From positions 558,001 to 622,000 of the forward strand of contig CAXSZX010000001.1 of the NCBI GenBank assembly GCA_964242115.1: a stretch of DNA of 64,000 nt. Direction: 5' to 3'. A program made the translations under genes and the position numbers. The notes below the pieces were generated by a model. It was not told where the DNA came from, made no database searches, and saw only the letters and a list, made by a program, of their open reading frames with translations. This stretch comes from BOG-908 sp964242115. Its GTDB lineage: Bacteria; Pseudomonadota; Alphaproteobacteria; Acetobacterales; Acetobacteraceae. This document shows positions 1 to 8,898 of the stretch, in pieces; the stretch's first letter is position 1, and every line of letters starts with the position of its first letter.

Positions 1-2
1 GC

Positions 3-755
3 CGGGGCTTGCTGGATTGGCAGCTCGGCCGGCCGGCCGAAGCGTTCCAACACTGGCGGCAGGCGTCGCTCGCAGGCGATGCGCGCGGTGCACTCTACAT
101 CGGCACGCTGTTCGATACAGGAGACGGCGTGGCACCGAACTGCCGCCAGGCGATGGCCTGGTACGCCAAAGCGGCCGAGCTTGGCAGCGCAGCAGGCGCG
201 TTCAACGTGGGGGTGCTGTATGATTCCGGGTTGTGTGTCGCCGCCAATCCCCAGGCGGCGGCTTCGTGGTACGGGCGAGCGGCGGCGGGCGGCTTTGGCC
301 GCGGCGCGTACAACCTGGCTTTGATGTACGAGGCGGGCACCGGCTTGCCGGCGGACCGTGCCCGCGCGAAGGCGCTCTACAGAACCGCCGCCGAGCATGG
401 CATCACCGCGGCGCGCGCCCACCTCGTCTCGTTCGGGCGGCCGGCGATCCGCGCCGCTCCCCCGCGGGAGGATCCGGCGGCGCAGGCGTTCGCACAGGCG
501 CAGTCCGTGCTGCTCAGCCGTGGCCCGGCAGACGCGGCGCGCATGGTGGCGCTGCTGCAGCAGGCCGCCGAACAGCACAACCCGCTGGCCGAGTACGACC
601 TCGGCTACTGCTACCAGCGCGGCATGGGACTGCCGGCGAACGCCGTGCAGGCACTGACTTTCTACAGGCGTGCGGTCGCCGACGCGTCCGACGCGTCGGT
701 CCGGTCGATCGCGCAGGCCGGGATTGATAGTTTGAAGACGCACGCGGGTGGTTAG
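3..755 (+). CDS. Sel1-like repeat protein (5' end outside window)
   Basis: The reading frame is open to the left edge, so the gene begins before the window and only the C-terminal 250 residues are seen. The protein consists of Sel1-type TPR-like repeats of about 36 residues, with recurring patterns such as GALYIGTLFDTGDGV, AMAWYAKAAELG, AFNVGVLYDSG, SWYGRAAAGG, AYNLALMYEAGTG and LGYCYQRGMGLP. Sel1 proteins are solenoid scaffolds, often periplasmic or membrane-linked and involved in signalling or envelope processes. The partner is unknown here. A linker of about 40 residues separates three N-terminal repeats from the last one or two. The gene ends seven bases before a PHE and converges on the glycosyltransferase downstream. 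Confidence 0.8.
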   Translation, partial: RGLLDWQLGRPAEAFQHWRQASLAGDARGALYIGTLFDTGDGVAPNCRQAMAWYAKAAELGSAAGAFNVGVLYDSGLCVAANPQAAASWYGRAAAGGFGRGAYNLALMYEAGTGLPADRARAKALYRTAAEHGITAARAHLVSFGRPAIRAAPPREDPAAQAFAQAQSVLLSRGPADAARMVALLQQAAEQHNPLAEYDLGYCYQRGMGLPANAVQALTFYRRAVADASDASVRSIAQAGIDSLKTHAGG

Positions 756-761
756 AGGAAG

Positions 762-896
762 AAAGCAAGGCCTGCTTTTTTGAAAAAAAGCAGCAAAAAA
801 CTTTTGAACCTGCTGTCGCGGAGGTTTCTGCAGCGCGCGCCCAAAGGGAACAAAAGTTTTTTGGTTCTTTTTTTCAAAAAAGAACTGCTTGCTTTC
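762..896 (-). repeat. PHE copy 1 (complete)
   Basis: Left arm is the GGCCTGC-type hairpin and right arm the GCAGTTC-type hairpin, with an inner CTGTCGCGGAGG segment. It lies between two convergent genes. Confidence 0.85.
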
Positions 897-959
897 TCTT
901 CATCGTGAGCATGGAGGATTGAAACTTAGTTTCGTATCAGACATCAACGCGCCACCGCG

Positions 960-2072
960 TCACTCACGAAGACCGCGGTCGAGCAGCCTGACGGTCCGCT
1001 CGGCAACTTCCGCCTCGCTGAACCTCGCGACGGCTGCAACGCGCGCGGCCGATCCGAAGCTGGCGCGCGTGTCCGGCTCGCTCGCCAACCGCGCCAGGGC
1101 GGATGCAAGCGCGTTCGCGCAGGCTGGCGGCACGAGGAACCCCGTCACGCCGTGCACCACCTGTTCGCGCGGGCCGCGTATGTCCGTGGCCACCACCGGC
1201 AACCCGCACAGCATCGCCTCGATCACCGACATCGGCAGGCCTTCGAAGTGGCTCGGCAGCACGAAGACGTCGGACGCAGCCAGGATGGCCGCGACGTCCG
1301 TGCGGTAGCCGAGCCGGCGTAGCCGTGCGCCCAGGCCGCACGACGCGAAGTACGGTTCCATGTCCTCGCCGTGGTCGGACGCCAGGCGCTTGCCCACCAC
1401 CCACAACTCTGCTTCCACGTCCGCCATCGCGCGCAGCAGTTCCGGATATCCCTTGTGCCGCACGAGGCGCGACACCGCGGTGACCACGACACGGTCTTCT
1501 GGCACGCCGAGTTCTGCACGCACCCGCGCGCGCGCATCCGCGTCCGGGTGGAACAGCGCGGGATCGCGGCCGTTGCCCACCGCCAGCGGGTGCGGGTGGA
1601 TGTGCAGCCGCCGCGCGTCGGTTGCCTCTTCGGTGGAGACGGTCATGAACACGTCGGTCACGCGTCCGGCCAGCCACTCCATCGCCAGCGACGTAGCCCG
1701 CCGCGGCCACGGCCCCGGCTGGTTGAACAGGAAACCGTGGCAGGTATACGCCACGCGCGGCACGCCGGCGGCGCGCGCCGCGAGGCGGGCGAGGAACCCG
1801 CTGATCGGCATGTGCGCGTGCACCAGGTCGGGCTTTTCCCTGCGGAACAAACGATACAACGCGAGGAACGCGCGCGCCTGCGCGATCGGCGAGAGGCTGC
1901 GCGCCAACGGCAGCGCGTCCACCACGAAACCTTCGGCGCGCAAATCGGCCAGCAACGCGCCGTCGGCGGACACGCCGGTGACGACGTGGCCGCGGTCTCG
2001 CAGCGTGCGCATCAGCGGCAGCAGGAAATGGCGCAGGGAGAAGTCGACGTTGGTGACTTCGATTATGCGCAA
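960..2072 (-). CDS. Glycosyltransferase family 4 protein
   Basis: A GT-B fold retaining glycosyltransferase of about 370 residues. The N-terminal half has the usual opening (RIIEVTNVDFSLRHFLLPLM, then DLVHAHMPISG and YTCHGF). The C-terminal nucleotide-sugar half has VSRLVRHKGYPELLRAM and the GT4 signature FVLPSHFEGLPMSVIEAMLCGLPVVATD with the EX7E pair. It probably transfers a sugar to a lipid carrier or polysaccharide on the cytoplasmic face of the membrane; the substrate cannot be read from sequence. I place the start at a TTG (2072) where family homology begins. That codon lies at the edge of PHE copy 2, and longer ORF versions only translate the repeat. No strong ribosome binding site is visible. 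Confidence 0.85.
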   Translation of the reverse strand: MRIIEVTNVDFSLRHFLLPLMRTLRDRGHVVTGVSADGALLADLRAEGFVVDALPLARSLSPIAQARAFLALYRLFRREKPDLVHAHMPISGFLARLAARAAGVPRVAYTCHGFLFNQPGPWPRRATSLAMEWLAGRVTDVFMTVSTEEATDARRLHIHPHPLAVGNGRDPALFHPDADARARVRAELGVPEDRVVVTAVSRLVRHKGYPELLRAMADVEAELWVVGKRLASDHGEDMEPYFASCGLGARLRRLGYRTDVAAILAASDVFVLPSHFEGLPMSVIEAMLCGLPVVATDIRGPREQVVHGVTGFLVPPACANALASALARLASEPDTRASFGSAARVAAVARFSEAEVAERTVRLLDRGLRE

Positions 2073-2218
2073 GGCAAGCAGTTCTTTTTTGAAAAAAAGA
2101 ACCAAAAAACTTTTGCTCTCGTCGGGTATACGAGGTTGAGACACCTCGTTTCAGCCGTCCGCGACAGCAAGCGCAAAAGTTTTTTGCTTCTTTTTTTCAA
2201 AAAAGAAGGCCTTTCTTC
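2071..2218 (+). repeat. PHE copy 2 (complete)
   Basis: GCAGTTC arm on the left, GGCCTTTC arm on the right, with an expanded centre (148 bp). It touches the start codon of the GT4 gene and the stop codon of the heparinase-family gene, so it fills the whole gap between two co-directional genes. Confidence 0.85.
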
Positions 2219-3805
2219 CTACCCAACTTTCGTGATCGCCCACTTCACATGCTGCGGTCCATCCTGCGGCCCGTTCAGCACCACCTGCTCGCTCTTCCGA
2301 GGCTCCGCCCCGCCGAGATAGACACTCTCCTCCAGCGACAGCTTTGCCCCTTCCGCCCGCAGCCGCCAGCCGCCGCTGGGCAGCCGCAGCAGCACCGCCT
2401 CGCCGTCCTGTTGCAGGCTGGCGATCACCGCCGGGTGCAGGTGGAAGCGGATCGTGTAGGGCTGCGGGGTGGCGGCCTCGATCACGTCCTCGCCGCGGAC
2501 GTCCTCGCCGCTTTCGGCCATGTAGAGCCGCCGGCGGTGCACGGCGCCGAACGGCTTGCGGTAGCCGTCCTGGCTCGCCTCCAGCCAGTGCGCGCCGTTG
2601 GCCTCCTGGCGCTCCACGCCCACGCGCTCCGGCCGCCGTCCCAGCCCGCCCGGTTTCAGCTCGGAGCTGCTGGTGTCGGCGATCACCAGGGTGGAGTGCG
2701 CGGCGGTGGCACGCGCCGCGTCCGTCCAGGCAGCGCCGCCGATTGGGGCGGCGCCGCAGTTGACGATCAGCCGCTCGCGCCCGGTGGACAGCTCGAAACT
2801 CAGCGTGCCGGCATGCGCCATGCGGTCCAGCCCGGGTGAGGCCGGCGCGCCGGCGTCGGCGATCAGCACGGTGCGGCCGGCCTGCAGGCGCTGGAAGCCG
2901 GTGTCGGGCAGCGTCATCGGCGCGCGGCCGGGGCGGCCGGCCTGGCCCAGCACCAGCTCGATCAGGGTGGCCGGCTCGTCGCGCGTGCCGTTGAACAAAG
3001 CGAGTCCGCCGTCGCCGTGGCGCAGCGTGCGCAAAGCCAGCGATAGGCGGTCCAGCGCCGAACCCAGGGCGGCGGGCGCGTCGGCGCCGGCCACGTGCAG
3101 CAGGGCGCGGATCTCGATCAGGTCGCGCAGGGCGACGAGGTGGGCGGCGGGGCTGCGTTCGATGTGGCCGCCATCGGGCAGCACCTGGCGGCCGATCTCC
3201 TGCGGCAGGAAGCGCAGCGCGCGGTGCAGGTAGGGCGCGTGGTCCGGCATGGCGATGGACGCGGCGATCAGACCGCGCAAGGCGGTCAGCGCGCGGCCGT
3301 CCTGCTCCTCGGCCGGCAGGGCGGCCGACAGCACGCGCGAATCGGTCACCATCCGGCCCATCAGGCGGCGGCGGAACTCGTCGTCGGCGGAGGCGGCGAA
3401 GAAATCGTAGTGGCCGAGCCAAGCGGCGATGCGGCTGCCGGCGACGTCCGGCCGCTGCGCCAGCGCGTCCGCGTCGCCGCCGGCGATCCAGTCGCCCACC
3501 AGGGCGCGGGCGCGCATGCGGGCGGCGTCGGTGCCGATCACCCGCAGGTCGCGCAGCCAGGTGAAGCCGTGCGCGTGGGCGCGCATCACCGGGTGGCCGC
3601 CTCCGTCCGGCCAGCCGCCGGGCTTGAGCACGCGCATCGCACCCGACAGGGTCAGCTCGCCCTTCAGCAGCCGGGCGCCGCGGGCCGGGTCGCCCGGCCA
3701 TGGGTCCCGCACAGGCAAGGCAGGCGCGTCCGGCACGCTCATCCGCAGGGTCGGCAGCCTGGCCAGGCGCAGCCGCAGCGTGCGCAGCGAGCGGGAGAAC
3801 GTCAC
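2219..3805 (-). CDS. Heparinase II/III family protein
   Basis: A 528-residue protein with an N-terminal alpha/alpha toroid-like region (WLRDLRVIG, LGHYDFFAASADDEFRRRLMGRM, LPDGGHIERSP) and a C-terminal beta-rich heparinase II/III domain (FNGTRDEP, HAGTLSFELSTGRERLIVNCGA, AHSTLVIADTSSSEL, RFHLHPAV). Members are polysaccharide lyases or lyase-like proteins. In alphaproteobacteria this homologue sits with rpe and rsmB, as here, and its exact substrate is unknown. No clear signal peptide is seen, since the N-terminus MTFSRSLRTLRLRLARL is basic and amphipathic. It starts 10 bp after the rpe stop, so the two are probably co-transcribed. Its stop codon abuts PHE copy 2. Confidence 0.85.
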   Translation of the reverse strand: MTFSRSLRTLRLRLARLPTLRMSVPDAPALPVRDPWPGDPARGARLLKGELTLSGAMRVLKPGGWPDGGGHPVMRAHAHGFTWLRDLRVIGTDAARMRARALVGDWIAGGDADALAQRPDVAGSRIAAWLGHYDFFAASADDEFRRRLMGRMVTDSRVLSAALPAEEQDGRALTALRGLIAASIAMPDHAPYLHRALRFLPQEIGRQVLPDGGHIERSPAAHLVALRDLIEIRALLHVAGADAPAALGSALDRLSLALRTLRHGDGGLALFNGTRDEPATLIELVLGQAGRPGRAPMTLPDTGFQRLQAGRTVLIADAGAPASPGLDRMAHAGTLSFELSTGRERLIVNCGAAPIGGAAWTDAARATAAHSTLVIADTSSSELKPGGLGRRPERVGVERQEANGAHWLEASQDGYRKPFGAVHRRRLYMAESGEDVRGEDVIEAATPQPYTIRFHLHPAVIASLQQDGEAVLLRLPSGGWRLRAEGAKLSLEESVYLGGAEPRKSEQVVLNGPQDGPQHVKWAITKVG

Positions 3806-3815
3806 GAAGCGAACG

Positions 3816-4484
3816 TCACGCTGCCGGGGTGCCGCGGATCGAGGCGATGGCCGTGGCGTAGTCCGGTGTGGCGAAGACGGCGGTGCCGGCTACGAAGGTA
3901 TCGGCCCCGGCGGCAATGCAGAGCGGGGCGGTGTGCGCGTCCACCCCGCCATCGACCTCCAGGCGGATGTCGCGCCCGCTGGCGTCGATCATCCGGCGCA
4001 GGGAAGCGATCTTGGGCAGCTGGCCGTGCAGGAACTTCTGGCCGCCAAAGCCGGGGTTCACCGTCATCACCAGGATGATGTCCACCATGTCCAGCACTGG
4101 CTCGGCGTGAGCGGCCGGCGTCGCCGGGTTCAGCACCAGGCCGGCTTTCTTGCCCAGCCCGGCGATGGCCTGCAGCGAGCGGTGGGCGTGCGGGCCGGCC
4201 TCGGCGTGGACCAGGATGTGGTCGGCGCCGGCCTCGGCAAAGGCGGCGAGGTAGGGGTCGGCGGGCGCGATCATCAGGTGCACGTCGAACGGCAGGCGCG
4301 TGAGGCTGCGCAGCGCGCGCAGCACGACAGGGCCGAAGCTGATGTTGGGAACGAAGTGGCCGTCCATCACGTCGAGGTGCAGCCAGTCGGCGCCGGCGGC
4401 CTCGATCGCGGCCACTTCGCTGGCCAGGCGCGCGAAGTCGGCGGCGAGCAGGCTGGGGGCGATGAGGATGGGGCGGGGAGGCAT
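3816..4484 (-). CDS. rpe: Ribulose-phosphate 3-epimerase
   Basis: Interconverts ribulose 5-phosphate and xylulose 5-phosphate in the pentose phosphate and Calvin cycles. At 222 residues it has the normal family length and is a complete TIM barrel. Diagnostic motifs are IAPSLLAADFARL, the metal-binding HLDVMDGHFVPNISFGP, DVHLMI with the metal-ligand His, VMTVNPGFGGQKF, and EVDGGVDAHTAP with the catalytic Asp. The start follows a GGGAGGC stretch just upstream of ATG. It leads a two-gene unit with the heparinase-family gene. The neighbouring rsmB, on the same strand but separated by a small plus-strand ORF, keeps the usual alphaproteobacterial synteny. Confidence 0.97.
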   Translation of the reverse strand: MPPRPILIAPSLLAADFARLASEVAAIEAAGADWLHLDVMDGHFVPNISFGPVVLRALRSLTRLPFDVHLMIAPADPYLAAFAEAGADHILVHAEAGPHAHRSLQAIAGLGKKAGLVLNPATPAAHAEPVLDMVDIILVMTVNPGFGGQKFLHGQLPKIASLRRMIDASGRDIRLEVDGGVDAHTAPLCIAAGADTFVAGTAVFATPDYATAIASIRGTPAA

Positions 4485-4524
4485 CGGGGGGTTCTAGTCG
4501 GGGGGTCGGCGCTGCGGCAAGCGA

Positions 4525-4600
4525 AAGGCAAGCGGTTCTTTTTTGAAAAAACAACCAAGAAACTTTTTCGCTCGCTGCCGCTGAAACGAATCGTTTCGGT
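4525..4600 (+). repeat. PHE single arm (copy 3)
   Basis: Only the GCGGTTC-type arm and the following CTCGCTGCCGCTG part are present. It lies upstream of rpe in the divergent gap between rpe and a small ORF. Confidence 0.65.
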
Positions 4601-4647
4601 GCGAGAGTGGTGCCAGGTTGGAATGTTAGCAGTGAGGCAGACCCTCC

Positions 4648-4994
4648 ATGCGTCGTTATCACACAACGATGCTTGTCGCCGTTACCGCGGGCCTGCTCGG
4701 CGCCGCAAGCCCGTTCCCGACCCCACAGGTGGGCATCTCACTCGAACCGGCGGCCAGCCCGAAAACCCTGCAGATCGACACGCGGTCCCGCCAGGCGATG
4801 CCCGACCTGGCCCCTGGTGCGGAGGAGATCGCCGTCACCGCCAACCGTGCGCCAACCAGGCAGACCCACACGCCAGGTTCGAGCCGAAGGATACATGGCA
4901 AAGCCTGCAGGCGGTCACACTGTGGGATCCTACTAAGCCGCCCTGCTGCAGTTCTCCCTACGAGACCGACATTGGTGGACAGCCCGGCAAGTAA
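4648..4994 (+). CDS. Small secreted protein, possibly frameshifted
   Basis: I do not recognise a family. The ATG follows a GAGG-containing leader, and the first residues (MRRYHTTMLVAVTAGLLGAASPF) look like a signal peptide. The frame then reads through LEPAASPKTLQID and a GAEEIAVTANR segment reminiscent of the start of a TonB-dependent plug, but no plug follows. Near 4870 the plausible coding frame appears to shift: the -1 frame gives FEPKDTWQSLQAVTLWDPTKPPC and stops at 4994 exactly where PHE copy 4 begins, as many genes here do. The unshifted frame instead runs through the repeat to 5238. It could be a remnant or a sequencing indel. Confidence 0.4.
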
Positions 4995-5117
4995 GAAGGC
5001 AAGCGGTTCTTTTTTGAAAAAAGAACCAAAAAACTTTTGTTTTCTGAAGTGCACGCTGAGGGAGAGTGCGCGACTGCCGGACCAAAAGTTTTTTGCTGTG
5101 TTCTTGCCTACGCTTTC
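4992..5117 (+). repeat. PHE copy 4 (right arm eroded)
   Basis: A perfect GCGGTTC arm on the left. The right arm keeps CAAAAGTTTTTTGC but its hairpin is truncated where the rsmB coding sequence ends. It lies in a convergent gap. Confidence 0.75.
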
Positions 5118-6337
5118 ACGAACCGCGCGCAGAAGAAGCCGTCCATCCCCCCTCGCTCCGCCCACATCGCCGGCGTGGTTCGCAGGTGTCCCTCAGCCGT
5201 GCGCGCCTCGGGCAGCAAAGCCAGCTCCTCCGCGCTGAACGGGTCCGCGCGCAGCCCCGCCCGCAGCGCCGTCCGCACCCGGCCGGCACCCTCCTCCGGC
5301 TGCAGCGAGCACACCGCGTAGACCAGCCGCCCGCCCAGCCGGAGTATCTTTGCCGCCGCCTCGATCAGTCTGTCCTGCCCCTCGGTCAGGCCGGGGAGGT
5401 CCGCCTCGCGTTTGATATGCGGCAGGTCCGGGTGGCGGCGGATGGTGCCGGTGGCCGAGCACGGCGCGTCCAGCAGCACCGCGTCCAGCAGGTCGGGCGG
5501 GCGCCAGGCCGTGGCGTCGGCGTGCACGATCTCGGCACCCAGGCCGAGCCGCTGCAGGTTCTCGCGCAGGCGGGGCAGGCGGGCCTCGCTGGCGTCCACC
5601 GCGATGACGGCGGCGCCGGCGGCGGCCATCTGGGCGGTCTTGCCGCCGGGGGATGCGCACAGGTCGGCCACGCGTTCGCCCGGCTGTGCTGCCAGCAGGC
5701 GGGCGGGCAGGGCGGCGGCGGCGTCCTGCACCCAGAAGTGACCCGCCGCCAGGCCGGGCAGGTCCACTACGCGGGTGCCCGCCGGCAGGCGCACCGAGCC
5801 GGTCGGCAGCAGGCTGCCCCCCTCCGGCGGTGGCGCGCCGGGCAGCATGGTCAGGTCCAGCGGCGCCTCGCTCTGGTGCGCGGTGGCGATGGCGCGGGCC
5901 TGCGCGCCCCAGGACGCCCAGAGCCAAGGCGGAGTGTCCAGCCGCGGGCCGTCCAGCTCGGCCAGCGCCGCGGCACCGCCCACCGCCACGCGCCGCAGCA
6001 CCGCGTTCACCAGCCCGGCGAACGGTGCGAGCTTCTGCGCGCGGGCCAGCTCCACCGAGGTGGCCACGGCGGCGTGCGGCGGCGTGTCCAACAGCAGAAG
6101 CTGTGCTGCGCCCAGGCGAAGGATCAGCCGCACCGCATCCGGCGGGGCGCGGCGCAGGTGGGGTTCCAGCACCGCGTCCAGCGTGCCGGCGCGCCGCAGC
6201 ACGGTGGCGGCCAGGCGGTGGGCGGCGGCGCGGTCTCGCGGCTCGCCGGCCAAGCGGTCCAGCGCCTCGTCGAGCGAGCGGTGCTGGTCGGTGACGGCGC
6301 GCAGCAGCTGCAGCGCAAACAGGCGGGTTGGGTCCAT
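5108..6337 (-). CDS. rsmB: RsmB-family 16S rRNA (cytosine-C5) methyltransferase
   Basis: A 409-residue protein with an N-terminal NusB-like RNA-binding domain (about residues 1-130; ALQLLRAVTDQHRSLDEAL, RLAATVLRRAGTLDAVL) and a C-terminal SAM-dependent Rossmann domain. The methyltransferase motifs are VADLCASPGGKTAQMAA, AVDASEARLPRLRENLQRLGL, VLLDAPCSATGTIRRHPD and YAVCSLQPEEG. The two cysteines (DAPCS and YAVCS) are the family's release and catalytic residues. By family it methylates C967 of 16S rRNA using SAM in the cytoplasm. The SAM-binding region is strong; assignment to RsmB rather than another NOL1/NOP2 paralogue rests on the NusB domain and on synteny with rpe. Confidence 0.9.
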   Translation of the reverse strand: MDPTRLFALQLLRAVTDQHRSLDEALDRLAGEPRDRAAAHRLAATVLRRAGTLDAVLEPHLRRAPPDAVRLILRLGAAQLLLLDTPPHAAVATSVELARAQKLAPFAGLVNAVLRRVAVGGAAALAELDGPRLDTPPWLWASWGAQARAIATAHQSEAPLDLTMLPGAPPPEGGSLLPTGSVRLPAGTRVVDLPGLAAGHFWVQDAAAALPARLLAAQPGERVADLCASPGGKTAQMAAAGAAVIAVDASEARLPRLRENLQRLGLGAEIVHADATAWRPPDLLDAVLLDAPCSATGTIRRHPDLPHIKREADLPGLTEGQDRLIEAAAKILRLGGRLVYAVCSLQPEEGAGRVRTALRAGLRADPFSAEELALLPEARTAEGHLRTTPAMWAERGGMDGFFCARFVKA

Positions 6338-6421
6338 GCACTGGCTAAATGGCGCAAGGCTGGCCGTCGTGATACCCCGCGCGGCACGATGAGCAAGCAG
6401 GCGGGTGCTGAGGACGCGAAA

Positions 6422-6575
6422 GGAAGCAAGCGTCTTCTTTTTCGAAAAAAAGAAGCAGAAAGCTTTTGCGAGCGCTGTCGCGGACGGCTGAAACGATGCG
6501 CTTCACCACGGCAGACCCGAGAGAGACAAAAGTTTCTTGGTTCTTTTTTTCAAAAAAGAATTGCTCGCCTTGCCT
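6422..6575 (-). repeat. PHE copy 5 (complete)
   Basis: Two arms with a long centre (ACGGCTGAAACGATGCGCTTCACCACGG) that recurs closely in copies 7 and 10, which marks a sequence subfamily. It lies in the divergent gap between rsmB and the GT39 gene. Confidence 0.8.
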
Positions 6576-6882
6576 TCGCTGCGGATGATCGAGGGTCAAC
6601 AGCCCGGGCGATGGCGAGGTCCGGCCTGTGAAGCGTCCGCAGTCGGACGCAGGCCCAAAAGGCGGCGGTATGCGGACCGCTCTAGATGGCCAAGCCGAGC
6701 CCGTCTTTGGCGGCGATGGCGGCGCACGCACTCACAACAGCGCCCCGCACAGCTTGGCGCACGGCGCGTTGCCGAACTTGGTGCCCGGCGCTGCGGACAC
6801 ACCGCCTGTCGCTCTGGTTGGCGGAGAAGCCGGCGAGACGCTGGACCTGCCCTCCACGCCCACGCCTCGCCAGGCGGGTATC
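6576..6882. other. Gap upstream of GT39 gene, no gene recognised
   Basis: About 300 bp between PHE copy 5 and the GT39 start. Several open frames cross it on both strands, but none shows a recognisable domain, a good ribosome binding site or a convincing initiator. It presumably holds the promoters of rsmB and the GT39 gene. No RNA gene was recognised. Confidence 0.4.
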
Positions 6883-8538
6883 ATGTCGAAACATGCACCC
6901 CGCACGTCGGCGGCCCGCCTGCCCGGCCGGCTGCTCGCCCTCACGTACGGCCGCGAGCGCCTCTGCCTGGTGCTGCTCTGCCTGGCGCTCTGGCTTCCCG
7001 GGTTCTTCGCCCTGCCGCCCGGCGATCGCGACGAGAGCCGCTTCGCCCAGGCCAGCAAGCAGATGAACGAGACCGGCGACTACGTGCGCATCATGAACGG
7101 CACGACCCCTCGCCTGCGCAAGCCGATCGGCATCTACTGGCTGCAGGCGCCCGCCGCCGCACTGGCCGGGCCTGGCCTAGCCAACCCGATCTGGCCGTAT
7201 CGCATCCCCTCGTTGCTGGGCGGGCTGGCTGCGGTGCTGGCGACGTTCCAGGCCGGCTTGCTGCTGACCCCGGGACGGCGCAGCGCGGCGGCGGCCGGTG
7301 CCATGCTGGCCGGCTGCGTGATCCTCACCGTCGAGACGCACGTGGCCAAGACCGACGCGGCCCTGCTCGGGCTGACCACCGTGGCGATGGCGGTGCTGGC
7401 GCGCGCCTGGCTGGCCCGGCCTGTGGCGCGCTGGCAGGCGGCTTTGTTCTGGCTGGCGGTGGGTGCGGGCATCCTGGTCAAGGGCCCGATCACTCCGATG
7501 GTCGCGGGCCTGGCCGCGCTGACGCTGTGCGTGTGGTCGCGGCGGGCGCGCTGGCTGCTGGCGCTGCGGCCGGCGTGGGGGGTGCTGCTGATGCTGGCGG
7601 TGACGGCGCCGTGGTTCGTCGCCATCAGCCTGGCCACGCACGGTGCATTCCTCGCCCAGTCGGTGGGCGGCGACCTGGGGGGCAAGCTCGCCGGCGGGTC
7701 GGAGACGCATGGCGGCTTTCCCGGCCTGCACCTGCTGCTGCTGCCGCTGCTGGCGTTTCCCGCCACGGTGCCGGTGCTGGCAGCCTTGCCCGCCGCGTGG
7801 AGAGGCCGGCGGGACGACGCCACGCGTTTGCTGATCGCATGGGCGCTGCCGGCCTGGCTGGTGTTCGAGGCGGTGCCGACCAAGCTGCCGCATTACACCC
7901 TGCCGCTGTATCCGGCGCTGTTCCTGCTGGCGGCGCGGTGGCTTGCTGCGCCCAGCCCGGCCGGCGGTTCCCGGCGCGGCGTCCTGATCGGCCGCGCGGC
8001 GCTGGGGGTGGCTGCCTGTGCGCTGGCCGGCGCGGCCCTCACCCTGCCGCCGGTGCTGGGCGCGTCGTGGTGGCTTGGGCTGCCCGCGTGTACGTGCGTC
8101 GTTGTGGTAGCCACTCTTGCCTGGCGCGGCCGCCTGGCGTTGGCGCTGCTCGGCTGCATCCCGCTCTACGTCGCCATCCTGCAAGTGGAGCTGCCCAGCC
8201 TTGGCGCGTTATGGATCGCACCCCGGGTGGAGGCGGCGCTGCGCCGCGACTGGCCCGGGTGGAACCCGTCCGGCCAAGGCCTGGCGGTGGCTGGCTACGC
8301 CGAGCCCAGCCTCGTCTTCCTGGCCGGCACGCGGACGGAGTTGCTGCCAAACGGCCGCTCCGCAGCCGACGCGCTGCACGCCGGGACAGCCGGGCTGGTG
8401 CTGGTGACGGACAAGGAAGCAGCCAGCTTCACGATCGAGGCGCATCGCCTGGGGATGGCCACCCGCATGCTGGAGACGGTGCGCGGCTTCAACTACTCCC
8501 GCGGGCGGTGGGTGAGCCTAAGCCTGCTGGTCCGGTGA
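6883..8538 (+). CDS. Glycosyltransferase family 39 (ArnT/PMT-like) membrane protein
   Basis: A 551-residue integral membrane glycosyltransferase of the GT-C fold. The early loop PPGDRDESRFAQASKQM carries the acidic DRDE pair typical of the catalytic site in ArnT-like enzymes, followed by LRKPIGIYWLQAPA and around ten hydrophobic helices. Members move a sugar from a polyprenyl-phosphate donor to lipid A or another envelope acceptor on the periplasmic side; which acceptor is not evident. The ATG at 6883 is chosen because the sequence upstream in the same frame is low-complexity and unlike the family. The last 21 bp overlap the convergent response-regulator gene. Confidence 0.85.
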   Translation: MSKHAPRTSAARLPGRLLALTYGRERLCLVLLCLALWLPGFFALPPGDRDESRFAQASKQMNETGDYVRIMNGTTPRLRKPIGIYWLQAPAAALAGPGLANPIWPYRIPSLLGGLAAVLATFQAGLLLTPGRRSAAAAGAMLAGCVILTVETHVAKTDAALLGLTTVAMAVLARAWLARPVARWQAALFWLAVGAGILVKGPITPMVAGLAALTLCVWSRRARWLLALRPAWGVLLMLAVTAPWFVAISLATHGAFLAQSVGGDLGGKLAGGSETHGGFPGLHLLLLPLLAFPATVPVLAALPAAWRGRRDDATRLLIAWALPAWLVFEAVPTKLPHYTLPLYPALFLLAARWLAAPSPAGGSRRGVLIGRAALGVAACALAGAALTLPPVLGASWWLGLPACTCVVVVATLAWRGRLALALLGCIPLYVAILQVELPSLGALWIAPRVEAALRRDWPGWNPSGQGLAVAGYAEPSLVFLAGTRTELLPNGRSAADALHAGTAGLVLVTDKEAASFTIEAHRLGMATRMLETVRGFNYSRGRWVSLSLLVR

Positions 8539-8898
8539 CTGGCCCTTGCCGGCGGCGCGCACGTCGGCGATGGCGCGCAGCAGGGCAGGGGTGGTGAACG
8601 GCTTGGGCAGGAACCGCTCGTAGGGCGCCATGCCGCGCAGCTCGGCGTAGCGGCCGCTGATGAACACCACCGGCAGTGTGGGAAACACTTCCCGTGCGGC
8701 GCGGATGAACGCCAGCCCGTCCATGCCTGGGCCGAGGTTGATGTCGGTTACAACCGCACCGGGTGGCTCGTCGGGCTTCAGCATGGTCAACGCGACCTCG
8801 GCAGAGCCGCTGTTCTCCGTGCGTAGTCCGGCCTCCTGCAAAGCTTCGTGCAGACAATCGCGCACCAGGTCGTCATCCTCGACGAGCAATATGTCCAA
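8518..8898 (-). CDS. Single-domain response regulator (CheY-like receiver)
   Basis: A 126-residue stand-alone receiver domain. Visible functional residues are the acidic pocket E7/D8/D9 (MDILLVEDDD), phospho-acceptor D52 (AVVTDINLG), the conserved Ser in VVFISG, and Lys in FLPKPF. There is no output domain, so it must act by protein-protein contact, as in phosphorelays or chemotaxis-like circuits. The start is a TTG preceded by GGGAG at good spacing. No histidine kinase is adjacent. Its 3' end overlaps the convergent GT39 gene by 21 bp, so the two transcripts are complementary there. Confidence 0.9.
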   Translation of the reverse strand: MDILLVEDDDLVRDCLHEALQEAGLRTENSGSAEVALTMLKPDEPPGAVVTDINLGPGMDGLAFIRAAREVFPTLPVVFISGRYAELRGMAPYERFLPKPFTTPALLRAIADVRAAGKGQSPDQQA

